Shown: positions 1-9,623, counted from the stretch's first letter. The stretch is 64,000 bases of DNA from Pseudomonas chlororaphis (GCF_003731765.1 NZ_MOAL01000003.1:620001-684000); one strand, 5' to 3'. Translations and numbers: made by a program. Notes: generated from the sequence alone by a model not told the origin.

Positions 1-936
1 CAAGATCAGGCCGATCATCAACCCCTGCATCAGCCGTACTTCGCCCTGGATCTGCCCGTGCTGGGCGCGTACCACCGGTTCCAGCTCGGCCAGGGCCTGG
101 CGCACTGCGGTGATTTTCAGGTGCGTGGCGGCGCTCAGGTCGGCGCGTTTCTGGATCTGTTCCCGGGTGCGCCCCAGCTCCGCCGGGTAGCGCCCGAGCA
201 GGCTGTGGAGTTCACGCTTGAGGCCGACGCCGGCGTCTTCGCTGGCCGCTTTTTCGGTGTTTTCCAGGCCCATCATCGCGGCGAAGTCATCGGTGCCGGA
301 TGCACTGCTTCCGGCCACCCCCAGCAGCGGCAGGGCTCCCAGGCGCTCGGCCTGCTGGCGCATGTTGCCCAGCTCTCGCTCGACATCGGCGGCCAGTTCG
401 CTGCGCCCGCTGCTCACCAGCTTGTCCCGGGCCAGGGACAGTTTGCCCAGGTGCTGGGAGGCGCTGAGCAGCAACGGCAGGTAGGGAGCGGCATTGGCTG
501 GCGACGCATCGCCGGCGTACTGGCTGAGCTGTTCGAGGTTGGCCCCCAGTTCGCGTTCGGCTTGCAGCAGCAAGGCTTGCGGATCACCCGCCAGCTTGCC
601 GGCGGCCAGCAGGTCGGTCTTGCTGAAGTCGTCGAGGCTAGCGAGGCTCGGGCGCAGGCTCTGGGCCAGTTCGCCGGGCAGCTCGGACAGTTCTGCTTGC
701 AGGGTTTCGAGGGCCTGGCTGGCGGCGCTCAGGCGCAGGGCATCGCCGCTGGCCAGGTAGTCTTCGATATTGCGGGCGGCTTGGTTCTGGAACTGCTGGG
801 ACAGGCCCAGGTAGCGTTCCATCAACAGGTAAGGGCGTTCCAGGGCGCGTTGCGACCACCAGAGTGTCGCCCCCAGGGCCAGGCATACGGCAACCAATAG
901 AAGGGTGTTGAGATTGGTCAGCAACTTCAGGCGCAT
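1..936 (-). CDS. ctpL: Methyl-accepting chemotaxis protein, CtpL-like (N-terminal part; runs off the left edge)
   Basis: The visible 312 codons start MRLKLLTNLNTLLLVAVCLA, an N-terminal membrane anchor, followed by a long, almost wholly helical region rich in Leu, Ala, Glu and Gln, as expected for a helical periplasmic sensor. A second hydrophobic segment (LMQGLMIGLIL) begins at the window edge. HAMP and signalling domains would lie outside. The gene follows gcbA on the same strand after a 53-bp gap, the order recalled for P. aeruginosa ctpL (PA4844), a chemoreceptor for inorganic phosphate. Membrane-anchored sensor architecture is seen; phosphate specificity is inferred from gene order only. 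Confidence 0.7.
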   Translation of the reverse strand, partial: MRLKLLTNLNTLLLVAVCLALGATLWWSQRALERPYLLMERYLGLSQQFQNQAARNIEDYLASGDALRLSAASQALETLQAELSELPGELAQSLRPSLASLDDFSKTDLLAAGKLAGDPQALLLQAERELGANLEQLSQYAGDASPANAAPYLPLLLSASQHLGKLSLARDKLVSSGRSELAADVERELGNMRQQAERLGALPLLGVAGSSASGTDDFAAMMGLENTEKAASEDAGVGLKRELHSLLGRYPAELGRTREQIQKRADLSAATHLKITAVRQALAELEPVVRAQHGQIQGEVRLMQGLMIGLIL

Positions 937-989
937 CAGGGCTCTACCAACGGCTTGAGTGGTAAGCGCCTGAATTTATTGCGTTTGTA

Positions 990-2660
990 TTACAGCGTTA
1001 TGACCGAGTCGGTGGATTCCGGTGAAAAGATGGCACTTTGACTTGATGTGCGTGCGGCCTGTACCCGGTTGCGTCCGGCGTGCTTGGCGCGGTACAGCGC
1101 TTCGTCTGCCTGGCTGGCCATCATCAGGCTGTCGGAGTTCTCCCGCAGCTCCACCACCCCGGCGCTGAAGGTGCACCACAGGTCTTCTGGCTGGGCCGGG
1201 TAGTGGATCTCGGCAAAACGCTGGCGGATCTCGTCCAGCACCAGGCAGGCTGCGTCCTGGTCCGTGTCGGGCATGACAATGGCGAACTCTTCGCCACCGT
1301 AGCGGCCGATGAAGTCAGTCTTGCGCAGCCGTTGCTTGAGGAACAGCGCCAGGCTCTTGATTACCCGGTCGCCCATGGGGTGGCCGTGGCTGTCGTTGAC
1401 CCGCTTGAAGTGGTCGATGTCGAGCATGGCGAAGCTCAGCGGCTTGTTCTCGCGGCGGGCGCGGAAACTGCAGTCTTCGAGCAGTTGCAGGATGTGGGTG
1501 TGGTTGTACAGCCCGGTCAGGCTGTCGCGGACCATCCGCGCCTTGAGGTTGCGCGCCCGCGCTGCACGGTTGCGCACGGTGGTGATCAGGTGCCGCGGCT
1601 TGATCGGCTTGGTCAGGAAGTCGTCGCCGCCCTCGCTCATGGCGTCGAGCTGCTTGTCCAGGTCGTCCTCGGCCGACAGGTAGATGATCGGCACGCTGAC
1701 GTAACGGTCGTTGTGGCGAATCACCTTGGCCAGCTCGGTGCCGGTGCAGGCCGGCATGTACATGTCGAGGATGATCAGGTCCGGTTGGAAATCCGCCAGC
1801 TCGGCCATGGCCTGGATCGGCTCGATCAGGGTACGGGTGACGATGCCGGCGCTGTTGAGCAGGCGCTCGGTGTGCAGGGCCTGGGCGCGGGAGTCGTCGA
1901 TGATCAGCACTTTATAAGGCTCGTACTGGGCAACGCAGGTCAGGACTTCGATCTTCTCCAGCAGGCTGGAAGCTTCCAGGGTGCCGGTGAGGAACTCCTG
2001 GCCACCGGCCCGCACCGCCGCCAGGCGAGTCGGGGTGTCGGTTTCGTGGAGGCTGAAGAACAGCAGCGGCAGCTTGTGCTCCAGGCCAACCTGGGCTTCG
2101 GCGGCCAGGGTCAGGCCCATGCCGGCGCCGCAGAAATCCACATCGATGACGATCGCTGCCGGCAGCCGTTCCACCATCGACGAGCGAAAGGCGGCAACGC
2201 TGTCCAGGGATTGGGCGCTGAGGCCGAAGAATTCCAGTTGCTTGGCCAGGCGCTCGGCGCGGTCGTGATCTTGCAGCATCACGTAGATCGGTTTGCGCAG
2301 GGGCGGTAGGAAGGTCTGTTCCAGCTGATCGCCATGGCGCAGGCCGGTGCGCGACAGGCGCTGCATCAGGCGATTGAGTTCGGTGATCAGGCCGCTGCTC
2401 AGGCGCCCGCGATTGGCGTCCACCGCTTGCAGGGAGTCGCCGATGCTACGGGCCAGTTGGGTGTGTTCGGGTTGTTCGAAACGTTCGGCGAAACGCAGCA
2501 GGCGCAGGTTGGCCTCACTGAGTTCGGACATGTCGCTGGTGGACCATTCGCTGCGTTGCAGACGCTGCCATATCTCAAGAATCTGACGTGCCTGATGAAT
2601 TACCCGCTGGGCAAAGTGGTGCTTGAGGCGCTCACGGCTGGGGTCTTCTGGCTCGGTCAT
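990..2660 (-). CDS. gcbA: Diguanylate cyclase GcbA (two receiver domains plus GGDEF)
   Basis: This 556-residue protein has an N-terminal helical region (about 1-120), a first receiver-like domain (about 123-243), a second receiver (about 249-365) and a C-terminal GGDEF domain (about 375-535). The GGDEF motif is intact (GGEEF, residues 455-459), so it should make c-di-GMP from two GTP. The inhibitory I-site is also present (RKTD, 446-449, five residues upstream). The second receiver has the phospho-acceptor Asp299 (ILDMYMP) and a KP motif. The first looks degenerate because the conserved Lys position reads LTGTL. Architecture and neighbours match GcbA/PA4843, known to promote initial attachment and biofilm formation. 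Confidence 0.88.
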   Translation of the reverse strand: MTEPEDPSRERLKHHFAQRVIHQARQILEIWQRLQRSEWSTSDMSELSEANLRLLRFAERFEQPEHTQLARSIGDSLQAVDANRGRLSSGLITELNRLMQRLSRTGLRHGDQLEQTFLPPLRKPIYVMLQDHDRAERLAKQLEFFGLSAQSLDSVAAFRSSMVERLPAAIVIDVDFCGAGMGLTLAAEAQVGLEHKLPLLFFSLHETDTPTRLAAVRAGGQEFLTGTLEASSLLEKIEVLTCVAQYEPYKVLIIDDSRAQALHTERLLNSAGIVTRTLIEPIQAMAELADFQPDLIILDMYMPACTGTELAKVIRHNDRYVSVPIIYLSAEDDLDKQLDAMSEGGDDFLTKPIKPRHLITTVRNRAARARNLKARMVRDSLTGLYNHTHILQLLEDCSFRARRENKPLSFAMLDIDHFKRVNDSHGHPMGDRVIKSLALFLKQRLRKTDFIGRYGGEEFAIVMPDTDQDAACLVLDEIRQRFAEIHYPAQPEDLWCTFSAGVVELRENSDSLMMASQADEALYRAKHAGRNRVQAARTSSQSAIFSPESTDSVITL

Positions 2661-2950
2661 ATCCTGACTACTAGTTAGGGTGCATGCTGAGATCGACTGG
2701 TGGCTCTATGCTAGCACCTCTTTTCGGTCGCATGAGTATCTGGCGTCAATAATCTGCAAAGCGACCTGATTCATTTTTTGACCGGCTGGTCGCATAGGCT
2801 CGGGCCCCTGCCTTCCTTTATAGTGGCCGCCTGATTCGCAATCGTGGCGTGGCTCGATTCCGGTGGCGGAGTTAATCCGTACGCGGCAAGGCACGATGGA
2901 CTAGGGTTGTGGTCGAACCGATGAACTCAAGTGATTGAAAGGAATTAGCC
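2661..2950. promoter_or_regulatory. Intergenic region between divergent gcbA and the DUF2333 gene
   Basis: This 290-bp stretch separates two divergent genes and must hold both promoters. It is less GC-rich near the gcbA start. No convincing coding sequence was seen. A good ribosome-binding site (AAAGGA, about 2938-2943) precedes the ATG at 2951. Confidence 0.5.
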
Positions 2951-4018
2951 ATGCTGGACTGGAAGAATCGCGCGGGCAGCGCGCCGGATCGTGCTGCCGA
3001 ACCCAAGTCGGCAACCCGCAGCTATGTCGGTGGCCTGCTGCTCAGCCGCGCCCTGGCAACCGTGGTGGGCTTGTATCTGCTGGTGACCATCGGCCTGGGC
3101 TGGTACTGGAGCCAGGAACCGGCGCTGTTCCCGGTGCAGCAGAATGCTCAGGTTGCTGCTGAGCAGGAAGGCAAGCAGATGGTGATCGGCTACACCACCG
3201 TGGAAACCTTGAAAACCGTGGCCGGCACCCTGCTCAACAAGCCCGGTGGCTACATTTCCAACGACCGCTTTCCGCCTGGCCTGTGGATGGACAACATGCC
3301 GAGCTGGGAATACGGGGTGCTGGTCCAGGTGCGAGACCTGAGCCGCGCCATGCGCAAAGACTTCGCCCGTTCCCAGTCCCAGTCCGCTGAAGATGCTGAC
3401 TTGGCCAAGGCCGAGCCGCGCTTCAACTTCGACAACAAGAGCTGGGTGCTGCCGTCCAGCGAATCCGAATTCCAGGAAGGCATCAACGCCCTGAGCCGTT
3501 ATCAGGCGCGCCTGTCCGATCCCAACCAGAAGAGCGCACTGTTCTATGCTCGCGCCGACAACCTGAACAACTGGCTGGGTGACGTTGGCACGCGCCTGGG
3601 TTCGCTGTCCCAGCGCCTGTCGGCCAGTGTTGGCCGGGTCAAGCTCAATACCGCGTTGAAAACCGAAGTCGTCGCCCCCGGCCAGGTGCCGCAGGTCGAT
3701 GAAGAGGTGGTGGAAACCCCGTGGATGCAGATCGATAACGTGTTCTACGAGGCCCGTGGCCAGGCCTGGGCCCTGTCCCACCTGCTGCGCGCCATCGAAG
3801 TCGATTTCGCCGATGTGCTGGCGAAGAAGAACGCCACCGTCAGCGTGCGCCAGATCATTCGCGAGCTGGAGGCCTCCCAGGAGCCGGTGTGGAGCCCGAT
3901 GATCCTCAACGGCAGCGGTTTTGGCGTACTCGCCAACCACTCGCTGGTCATGGCCAACTACATTTCCCGAGCCAATGCCGCAGTCATCGACTTGCGTCAA
4001 CTGCTCAATCAGGGTTGA
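2951..4018 (+). CDS. DUF2333 family membrane-anchored protein
   Basis: This 355-residue protein has a short cytoplasmic N-terminus, one transmembrane segment (about residues 30-52, VVGLYLLVTIGLGWYW), and a long predicted periplasmic part. It matches the DUF2333 family next to gcbA in pseudomonads (PA4842 equivalent). AAAGGA lies about 7 bp before the ATG. The Nudix gene starts 3 bp after the stop, so the two are probably co-transcribed. The molecular function of the family is not known to me. Confidence 0.8.
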   Translation: MLDWKNRAGSAPDRAAEPKSATRSYVGGLLLSRALATVVGLYLLVTIGLGWYWSQEPALFPVQQNAQVAAEQEGKQMVIGYTTVETLKTVAGTLLNKPGGYISNDRFPPGLWMDNMPSWEYGVLVQVRDLSRAMRKDFARSQSQSAEDADLAKAEPRFNFDNKSWVLPSSESEFQEGINALSRYQARLSDPNQKSALFYARADNLNNWLGDVGTRLGSLSQRLSASVGRVKLNTALKTEVVAPGQVPQVDEEVVETPWMQIDNVFYEARGQAWALSHLLRAIEVDFADVLAKKNATVSVRQIIRELEASQEPVWSPMILNGSGFGVLANHSLVMANYISRANAAVIDLRQLLNQG

Positions 4019-4021
4019 TCC

Positions 4022-4558
4022 ATGGGCGTAACGACCAATGAGGCGGCGCATCGCGCGGCCTCCGACGCCGAACAGATCGCCTGGGTCGACGAGCAGGACC
4101 AACTGCTCGGCGCCATGGTCCGAAGCGAGTTGCGCGAGCGCGGGTTGATCGGCCGTGGCACCTACATTCTGTTGTTCAACTCTGCCGGTGAACTGTGCGT
4201 GCATCGGCGCACCCTGAGTAAAGCCATCTACCCGGGTTACTGGGATGTGGCCGCCGGCGGCATGGTGCTGGCCAGCGAGAGCTACGCCGAGTCGGCGGCC
4301 CGGGAGCTGGAAGAAGAGTTGGGCGTGGGCGGTGTGGAACTCAGCGCCCACGATCATTTCTTTTTTGAAGACACCGGCAACCGTTTGTGGTGTTCGGCGT
4401 TCTCGGCGGTGTGGGACGGTCCCCTGCGTTTGCAGCCTGAGGAAGTGCTGGAAGCGCACTTTATTCCGGTGGAACAGGTGCTGCGGGAAATCCACGAAAA
4501 GCCCTATTGCCCGGACTCCCTGGCAGCCTTGCAGCGCTATCTGCGCGGGCGTCGCTAA
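4022..4558 (+). CDS. Nudix hydrolase, YfcD-like
   Basis: This 178-residue protein has a complete Nudix box at residues 80-102, with the Gx5Ex7REUxEExGU pattern (key residues G80, E86, RELEEE, GV). The protein resembles E. coli YfcD, a member related to isopentenyl-diphosphate isomerase. It should hydrolyse a nucleoside diphosphate linked to another moiety using a divalent metal; the substrate cannot be read from the sequence. It follows the DUF2333 gene by 3 bp and is the PA4841 equivalent by gene order. Confidence 0.85.
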   Translation: MGVTTNEAAHRAASDAEQIAWVDEQDQLLGAMVRSELRERGLIGRGTYILLFNSAGELCVHRRTLSKAIYPGYWDVAAGGMVLASESYAESAARELEEELGVGGVELSAHDHFFFEDTGNRLWCSAFSAVWDGPLRLQPEEVLEAHFIPVEQVLREIHEKPYCPDSLAALQRYLRGRR

Positions 4559-4590
4559 AGTTGCATAAAATGCCGCGCTTTGGCCCTTAG

Positions 4591-4669
4591 CAACGGCGCC
4601 TTTTGCCGTTACACTGCGCGACTTTTCAAGCTGAACCGGCGCTGCTTTTTATACCCGCACCCGGTTCAG
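4591..4669. other. Two inverted repeats between the Nudix gene and yciH
   Basis: AACGGC and GCCGTT pair around a short loop near 4591-4610, and CTGAACCGG (4631-4639) pairs with CCGGTTCAG (4661-4669). No clear T-run follows either one. They could be a weak terminator or an operator upstream of yciH. Confidence 0.35.
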
Positions 4670-4760
4670 TAGCGCTGCCCCTGCCTGAGTGGGGCTTCGC
4701 GGTCGATGGCACCGCCATTGTGCTTCGACCAGTCTTTTAGTCCTCCGAAGAGGATTGCCG

Positions 4761-5132
4761 GTGGCCAAAAAAGCCGCATCCTTCGCCGCCCTGGGTGGCT
4801 TGGTATTTTCCACCGACGCAGGTCGCCATTGCCCGGACTGTAGCCAGCCGGTGGCTGCCTGTATCTGCAAACAAACCCTGATTCCGGCCGGTGACGGCAT
4901 TGCTCGCGTGCGTCGCGAAAGCAAGGGCCGTGGCGGCAAGACGGTGACCACCATCACCGGCGTGCCCTTGGCCGAAGACGCCCTCAAGGAACTGGCCACC
5001 ACGCTGAAAAAACGTTGTGGCACCGGCGGCGCCTTGAAGGATGGCGTCATCGAAATCCAGGGCGACCATGTCGAGCTACTCTTGGCTGAGTTGCTCAAGC
5101 ACGGTTTCAAAGCGAAGAAATCCGGCGGCTAG
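4761..5132 (+). CDS. yciH: SUI1/eIF1-family translation factor YciH
   Basis: This 123-residue protein starts at GTG 4761, chosen because GAGGA sits about 7 bp upstream and the length equals the family norm. An upstream ATG at 4689 would add an unlikely arginine-rich tail. A Cys cluster (CPDC...CICK) lies near residues 24-37, and the SUI1 domain follows (GRGGKTVTTITG...GTGGALKDGVIEIQG). Bacterial YciH is an eIF1-like factor influencing start-site fidelity on the ribosome. It lies immediately upstream of speA, as in P. aeruginosa (PA4840). Confidence 0.88.
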   Translation: MAKKAASFAALGGLVFSTDAGRHCPDCSQPVAACICKQTLIPAGDGIARVRRESKGRGGKTVTTITGVPLAEDALKELATTLKKRCGTGGALKDGVIEIQGDHVELLLAELLKHGFKAKKSGG

Positions 5133-5136
5133 CAGC

Positions 5137-5213
5137 CTCTGTGAAAACCACCCCCGACTTGATGCGGCCCGGCTCTTCCAGGCAGGTGCGTCGTCTCCAT
5201 GGTTTTCACAGAG
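5137..5213. repeat. Perfect 14-bp inverted repeat (49-bp spacer)
   Basis: CTCTGTGAAAACCA (5137-5150) is repeated exactly in inverted orientation at 5200-5213. The left arm starts only 4 bp after the yciH stop. No T-run follows the right arm, so this is not an ordinary intrinsic terminator. The 49-bp spacer is GC-rich with no obvious ORF. Confidence 0.75.
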
Positions 5214-5354
5214 CCTGTTCATGACCGGTTTCTAAACTCAGGACTGTTGATGAGGTCTACCCCCTCGTTGCAGGCTAATCGTCATTTTCATTCTTTAGAC
5301 TGCGCCAGCCTTCGATAGGGGTGGCGCTCTATGACTTCTTTATAGGGGACTTCG

Positions 5355-7268
5355 ATGTCCGTACGACGCACACGCAAAGACGATGGCAGCCAATGGACAG
5401 TTGCGGACAGCCGCAGTGTTTATGGGATTCGCCATTGGGGGGCCGGGTATTTCGCGATCAATGACGCCGGTCGCGTCGAAGTTCGTCCGAACGGACCGAG
5501 CAGCCTGCCCATCGATTTGTTCGAACAGGTCGATGAACTGCGCAAGAGCGGCTTGTCCTTGCCGTTGCTGGTGCGCTTCCCGGATATCCTGCAAGACCGC
5601 GTGCGCCAGCTGACCGGTGCCTTCGACTCGAACATCGAGCGCCTGGAATACCAGAGCAAGTACACCGCGCTGTACCCGATCAAGGTCAACCAGCAGGAAG
5701 CGGTGATCGAGAACATCATCGCCACCCAGAACGTCTCCATCGGTCTGGAAGCCGGCTCCAAGCCTGAGCTGTTGGCGGTCCTGGCCCTGGCGCCGAAAGG
5801 CGGCACCATCGTCTGCAACGGCTACAAGGACCGGGAGTTCATCCGCCTGGCGCTGATGGGCCAGAAGCTGGGCCACAACGTGTTCATCGTCATCGAGAAA
5901 GAGTCCGAAGTGGGCCTGGTGATCGAAGAAGCCGCGTCCCTCAAGGTCAAGCCACAAGTCGGCCTGCGGGTGCGCCTGTCGTCTCTGGCCTCGAGCAAGT
6001 GGGCCGACACCGGTGGTGAAAAATCCAAGTTCGGTTTGTCCGCTGCCCAGTTGCTGTCGGTGGTCGAGCGTTTCCGCGCGGCCGGCCTGGACCAGGGCAT
6101 CCGCCTGCTGCACTTCCACATGGGTTCGCAGATCGCCAACCTGGCGGACTACCAGCACGGCTTCAAGGAAGCGATCCGCTACTACGGCGAGCTGCGCAAC
6201 CTCGGCCTGCCGGTGGACCACATCGACGTCGGTGGCGGCCTGGGCGTGGACTACGACGGTACTCACTCGCGCAACGCCAGCTCGATCAACTACGACATGG
6301 ACGATTACGCCGGTGTCGTGGTGGGCATGCTCAAGGAATTCTGCGATGCCCAGAGCCTGCCGCACCCGCACATCTTCTCCGAGAGCGGCCGCTCGCTGAC
6401 CGCCCACCACGCCATGCTGGTGGTGCAGGTGACTGACGTCGAGAAGCACAACGACGACGTGCCGAAGATCGAAAACAAGGAAGAACTGCCGGAAACCGTG
6501 CAATGGCTGGTGGACCTGCTGGGCCCGACCGACATTGAAATGGTCACCGAAACCTACTGGCGCGCCACGCACTACATGAGCGACGTGGCCACCCAGTACG
6601 CCGACGGCAAGCTGACCCTGGCTGAAAAAGCCCTGGCCGAGCAGTGCTACTTCGCCGTGTGCCGTCGCCTGCACAACTCCTTGAAGGCCCGTCAGCGTTC
6701 CCACCGCCAAGTGCTGGATGAACTCAACGACAAGCTGGCCGACAAGTACATCTGCAACTTCTCGGTGTTCCAGAGCTTGCCGGATACCTGGGCCATCGGC
6801 CAGGTGCTGCCGATCCTGCCGTTGCACCGCCTCGACGAAGAGCCGCTGCGCCGTGCGGTGCTGCAAGACCTGACCTGCGACTCCGACGGCAAGATCAAGC
6901 AGTACGTCGATGAGCAGAGCATCGAGACCAGCTTGCCGGTGCATGCCCTGAACGAAGGCGAGGACTACTTGCTGGGGATCTTCCTGGTGGGTGCCTACCA
7001 GGAAATTCTCGGCGACATGCATAACCTGTTCGGTGACACCGACTCGGTGAACATCTACCAGCGCCCGGACGGCAGTGTGTACCACGCCGGTATCGAGACC
7101 CACGACACCATCGAAGACATGCTGCGCTACGTGCACTTGTCGCCTGAGGAGTTGATGACTCACTACCGCGATAAAGTGGCCAGCGCCAAGATCACGGCGT
7201 CCGAGCGTACCCAGTACCTCGACGCCCTGCGCCTGGGCCTGACCCGCTCGTCGTACCTGTCGAGCTGA
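5355..7268 (+). CDS. speA: Biosynthetic arginine decarboxylase
   Basis: This 637-residue, PLP-dependent fold-III decarboxylase converts arginine to agmatine, the first step of the agmatine route to putrescine. The PLP lysine is Lys110 in ALYPIKVNQ. Further family motifs include [10 protein letters not shown], the glycine loop [12 protein letters not shown] and [11 protein letters not shown]. The length matches SpeA (about 630-660). Its position after yciH matches PA4839. The 222-bp upstream region has a short imperfect hairpin near 5301-5328 and GGGGA before the ATG. A strong terminator follows the stop. Confidence 0.96.
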   Translation: MSVRRTRKDDGSQWTVADSRSVYGIRHWGAGYFAINDAGRVEVRPNGPSSLPIDLFEQVDELRKSGLSLPLLVRFPDILQDRVRQLTGAFDSNIERLEYQSKYTALYPIKVNQQEAVIENIIATQNVSIGLEAGSKPELLAVLALAPKGGTIVCNGYKDREFIRLALMGQKLGHNVFIVIEKESEVGLVIEEAASLKVKPQVGLRVRLSSLASSKWADTGGEKSKFGLSAAQLLSVVERFRAAGLDQGIRLLHFHMGSQIANLADYQHGFKEAIRYYGELRNLGLPVDHIDVGGGLGVDYDGTHSRNASSINYDMDDYAGVVVGMLKEFCDAQSLPHPHIFSESGRSLTAHHAMLVVQVTDVEKHNDDVPKIENKEELPETVQWLVDLLGPTDIEMVTETYWRATHYMSDVATQYADGKLTLAEKALAEQCYFAVCRRLHNSLKARQRSHRQVLDELNDKLADKYICNFSVFQSLPDTWAIGQVLPILPLHRLDEEPLRRAVLQDLTCDSDGKIKQYVDEQSIETSLPVHALNEGEDYLLGIFLVGAYQEILGDMHNLFGDTDSVNIYQRPDGSVYHAGIETHDTIEDMLRYVHLSPEELMTHYRDKVASAKITASERTQYLDALRLGLTRSSYLSS

Positions 7269-7286
7269 CAGGCGATGCAGCCAATG

Positions 7287-7316
7287 AAAACCCACCGGTG
7301 ACGGTGGGTTTTTTTT
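7287..7316 (+). terminator. Rho-independent terminator of speA
   Basis: AAAACCCACCG pairs with CGGTGGGTTTT around a GTGA loop, followed by a run of eight T residues. It lies 18 bp after the speA stop. Confidence 0.92.
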
Positions 7317-7407
7317 GCCCCGGCGCTCAGGGTTTGCGACTAGCCTGCTGAATGCGCACTGGCTGATGGGCGGCGGATGCGCTCGAACACTGAAGAGGTT
7401 CCAGCCG

Positions 7408-8283
7408 ATGTTCAATCGTCCCGGGCGTACAGCCCGCTTATTGCTGACCACCTTGATCCTCGGGCTCCTGGCCGGGTGTTCGCCGCTCAAGGTGCTTAAC
7501 GCCTTGAGCCCCAGCGGCGGGGTCATCAAGACTCGGGACATCGCCTACGGCAGCGACCCACGGCAGCACTTGGACATCTACCAGCCCAAAGACGCAGCAC
7601 CCGGCGCACCGGTGGTGGTGTTTTTCTACGGTGGCAGTTGGAACAGCGGTTCACGTGGCGACTACGGTTTTGTCGGTGAGGCCCTGGCGTCCAGGGGCAT
7701 GGTTGTGGTCTTGGCCGACTACCGCTTGTATCCCCAAGTGCGCTATCCGGCGTTTCTGGAGGACGCGGCGGCAGCTGTGGCCTGGACCTATGAACATATT
7801 GCCGGTTATGGCGCCAACCCTCAGCGGCTGTACGTGATGGGCCACAGTTCTGGTGCCTATAACGCGGCGATGCTGGCCCTGGACCCTAGCCTGCTGGCGG
7901 CGGTGGGGCTCAGCCCGGCGGTGATCAAGGGCTGGATCGGCCTGGCTGGGCCCTACGATTTTCTGCCGATCGCCAATCAAGCGGTGCGACCGGTGTTTTT
8001 CTACCCGGACTCGCCACCCGACTCCCAGCCCATCAACCATGTCAGTCGAGGTGCGCCGCCCGCCTTGCTAATGGCCTCGAACGACGACACCTTGGTCAAT
8101 CCGCAACGCAACACCGGTGGCCTGGCGAACAAGCTGCGCGCCGCCGGCGTGCCGGTGCAGGAGTTCTACTTTTCGCGCACCGGCCACGGCACGCTGGTGG
8201 CAGCCCTTGCCCGACCCCTGCGCGGCCTGGCCCCGGTGCTGGACCGGGTCAGTGACTTTGTCGGCGCGCCACCGGCTCAGTGA
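7408..8283 (+). CDS. Lipoprotein alpha/beta-hydrolase (esterase/lipase family)
   Basis: This 291-residue protein starts at ATG 7408 (AAGAGG 9 bp upstream). It has a lipoprotein signal peptide ending in the lipobox LLAGC, then an alpha/beta-hydrolase fold of the esterase/lipase (COG0657) type. The oxyanion-loop element reads FFYGGSW, the nucleophile elbow GHSSGAY, the acid likely lies in ASNDDTLV, and the histidine in GHGTL. The substrate is unknown. Its 3' end overlaps the convergent MATE gene by 7 bp. Confidence 0.85.
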   Translation: MFNRPGRTARLLLTTLILGLLAGCSPLKVLNALSPSGGVIKTRDIAYGSDPRQHLDIYQPKDAAPGAPVVVFFYGGSWNSGSRGDYGFVGEALASRGMVVVLADYRLYPQVRYPAFLEDAAAAVAWTYEHIAGYGANPQRLYVMGHSSGAYNAAMLALDPSLLAAVGLSPAVIKGWIGLAGPYDFLPIANQAVRPVFFYPDSPPDSQPINHVSRGAPPALLMASNDDTLVNPQRNTGGLANKLRAAGVPVQEFYFSRTGHGTLVAALARPLRGLAPVLDRVSDFVGAPPAQ

Positions 8284-9623
8284 GCCCGGGCAAACCAGCT
8301 GTCGTTCTTGCGCAGGTTCCAGGCAAAGGCGGTCAGGGTCAGGCTGCGTAACAGCATGAACAGCAGGAAGCTCAGCCACAGGCCGTGGTTGCCTAGGCCT
8401 TGCAGGGCCCAGGCGCACGGCAACCCCAAAAGCAGGCTGAGGAGCATGCCGTTGCGCATTTCCCTGGCCCGGGTGGCGCCGATAAACAGGCCGTCCAACA
8501 GGTAGCTCCAGACCGCTATCAGGGGCAGGGCGGCGAGGTAGGGCAGGTAGGTATAGGCTGTTTCCCGCACGCTGGGGATGTCGGTCTGCATTGCGATAAA
8601 CAGGTGCCCTGCCAGCAGGAACAACAAGGCAAAGCCCAGGCTGGCCAGCAGCGACCAGCCGCCGGCCACCACCAGGGAGCGGCGCAGGGCATTGCGATCA
8701 CGGGCGCCAATGGCATGGCCGCACAGGGCTTCCACGGCGTGGGCCAGGCCGTCCAGGGCATGGGCGGTGAGCAGCAGGCCGTTGAGCAGCAGGGCGTTGG
8801 CGGCGACGGTGGCATCCCCCAGGCGCGTGCCCTGGACCGTGATCATGAAAAACACCGATTGCAGCGCCAGGCTGCGGATGAAGATGTCACGGTTGACCGC
8901 CAGCAGCGGCCGCCAGCTCTGCCAGCGGCGCAAGGCGCCCCAGATGATCTGGCCCGGGTAGGCGCGCAAGGCCGGGCGGGTCAGGGCCAGGCCGAGCAGG
9001 GCGCCGGTCCATTCGGCAATCACCGAGGCCCGAGCCGAGCCGACCACGCCCCAATCCAGGCCGAGCACGAACCACAGGTTGAGGGCGATGTTCACCAGAT
9101 TGGTGGTCAGCAATATGAGCAAGGGCGCCCGGGCGTTCTGGGTGCCAAGGAACCAGCCCACCAGGGCGAAGCTGGCCAGGGCAGCGGGCAAGCCCAGCAG
9201 TCGGGTGCGGAAGAAATCGAGGGCCATCTGCTGCAGCTCCATGGACGGCTGCATCCACTGCAGGGCGATACCGCTCAGGGGAATGGCGAGGCTGCCCAGC
9301 AGCAGCGCCATGCCCATGGCCAGCAACAGCCCTTGCAACAGCACCTGGCGCAGGGCCGTGCCGTCGCCGCGCCCGGCCGCTTGGGCAGCAAAGCCGGTGG
9401 CACCCATGCGCAGAAAGCCCATGGTCCAGGCGAGGAAGGTGTAGAGGGTAGCGCCCACGGCCACGGCGCCCAATTGGTGAGCGTGGGGCAGGTGACCGAT
9501 GACGGTGCTGTCAACCAGGGCCACCAGGGGCACGGAAATATTCGAGAGGATCATTGGCGCCGCCAGGGCCCAGACGCGGCGGTGGGTCGGGCGGTGGCGC
9601 CAATCGGTAATCAGGGTGGACAT
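8277..9623 (-). CDS. dinF: MATE family efflux transporter, DinF type
   Basis: This 448-residue integral membrane protein has about 12 hydrophobic helices. Its N-terminal half aligns well with E. coli DinF (LAAPMILSNISVPLVALVD, TVIGHL, GAVAVGATLYTFL, FLRMGATGFAAQA). MATE proteins export drugs or other compounds using a Na+ or H+ gradient; the substrate is not evident. AAGGAG precedes the ATG. In E. coli dinF follows lexA, which is not the case here, so SOS control should not be assumed. Confidence 0.85.
   Translation of the reverse strand: MSTLITDWRHRPTHRRVWALAAPMILSNISVPLVALVDSTVIGHLPHAHQLGAVAVGATLYTFLAWTMGFLRMGATGFAAQAAGRGDGTALRQVLLQGLLLAMGMALLLGSLAIPLSGIALQWMQPSMELQQMALDFFRTRLLGLPAALASFALVGWFLGTQNARAPLLILLTTNLVNIALNLWFVLGLDWGVVGSARASVIAEWTGALLGLALTRPALRAYPGQIIWGALRRWQSWRPLLAVNRDIFIRSLALQSVFFMITVQGTRLGDATVAANALLLNGLLLTAHALDGLAHAVEALCGHAIGARDRNALRRSLVVAGGWSLLASLGFALLFLLAGHLFIAMQTDIPSVRETAYTYLPYLAALPLIAVWSYLLDGLFIGATRAREMRNGMLLSLLLGLPCAWALQGLGNHGLWLSFLLFMLLRSLTLTAFAWNLRKNDSWFARAH

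Noticed and set aside
2706..2894. Short minus-strand frame in the gcbA / DUF2333 gap
   Set aside because: There is no ribosome site and no hydrophobic or domain signal; it lies in a promoter region.
2945..4495. 516-codon minus-strand frame over the DUF2333 and Nudix genes
   Set aside because: Both plus-strand genes have family motifs and ribosome sites; this frame has none.
5340..7541. 733-codon open frame antisense to speA
   Set aside because: It is the reverse complement of a clear speA gene in GC-rich DNA and has no recognisable domains or ribosome site.
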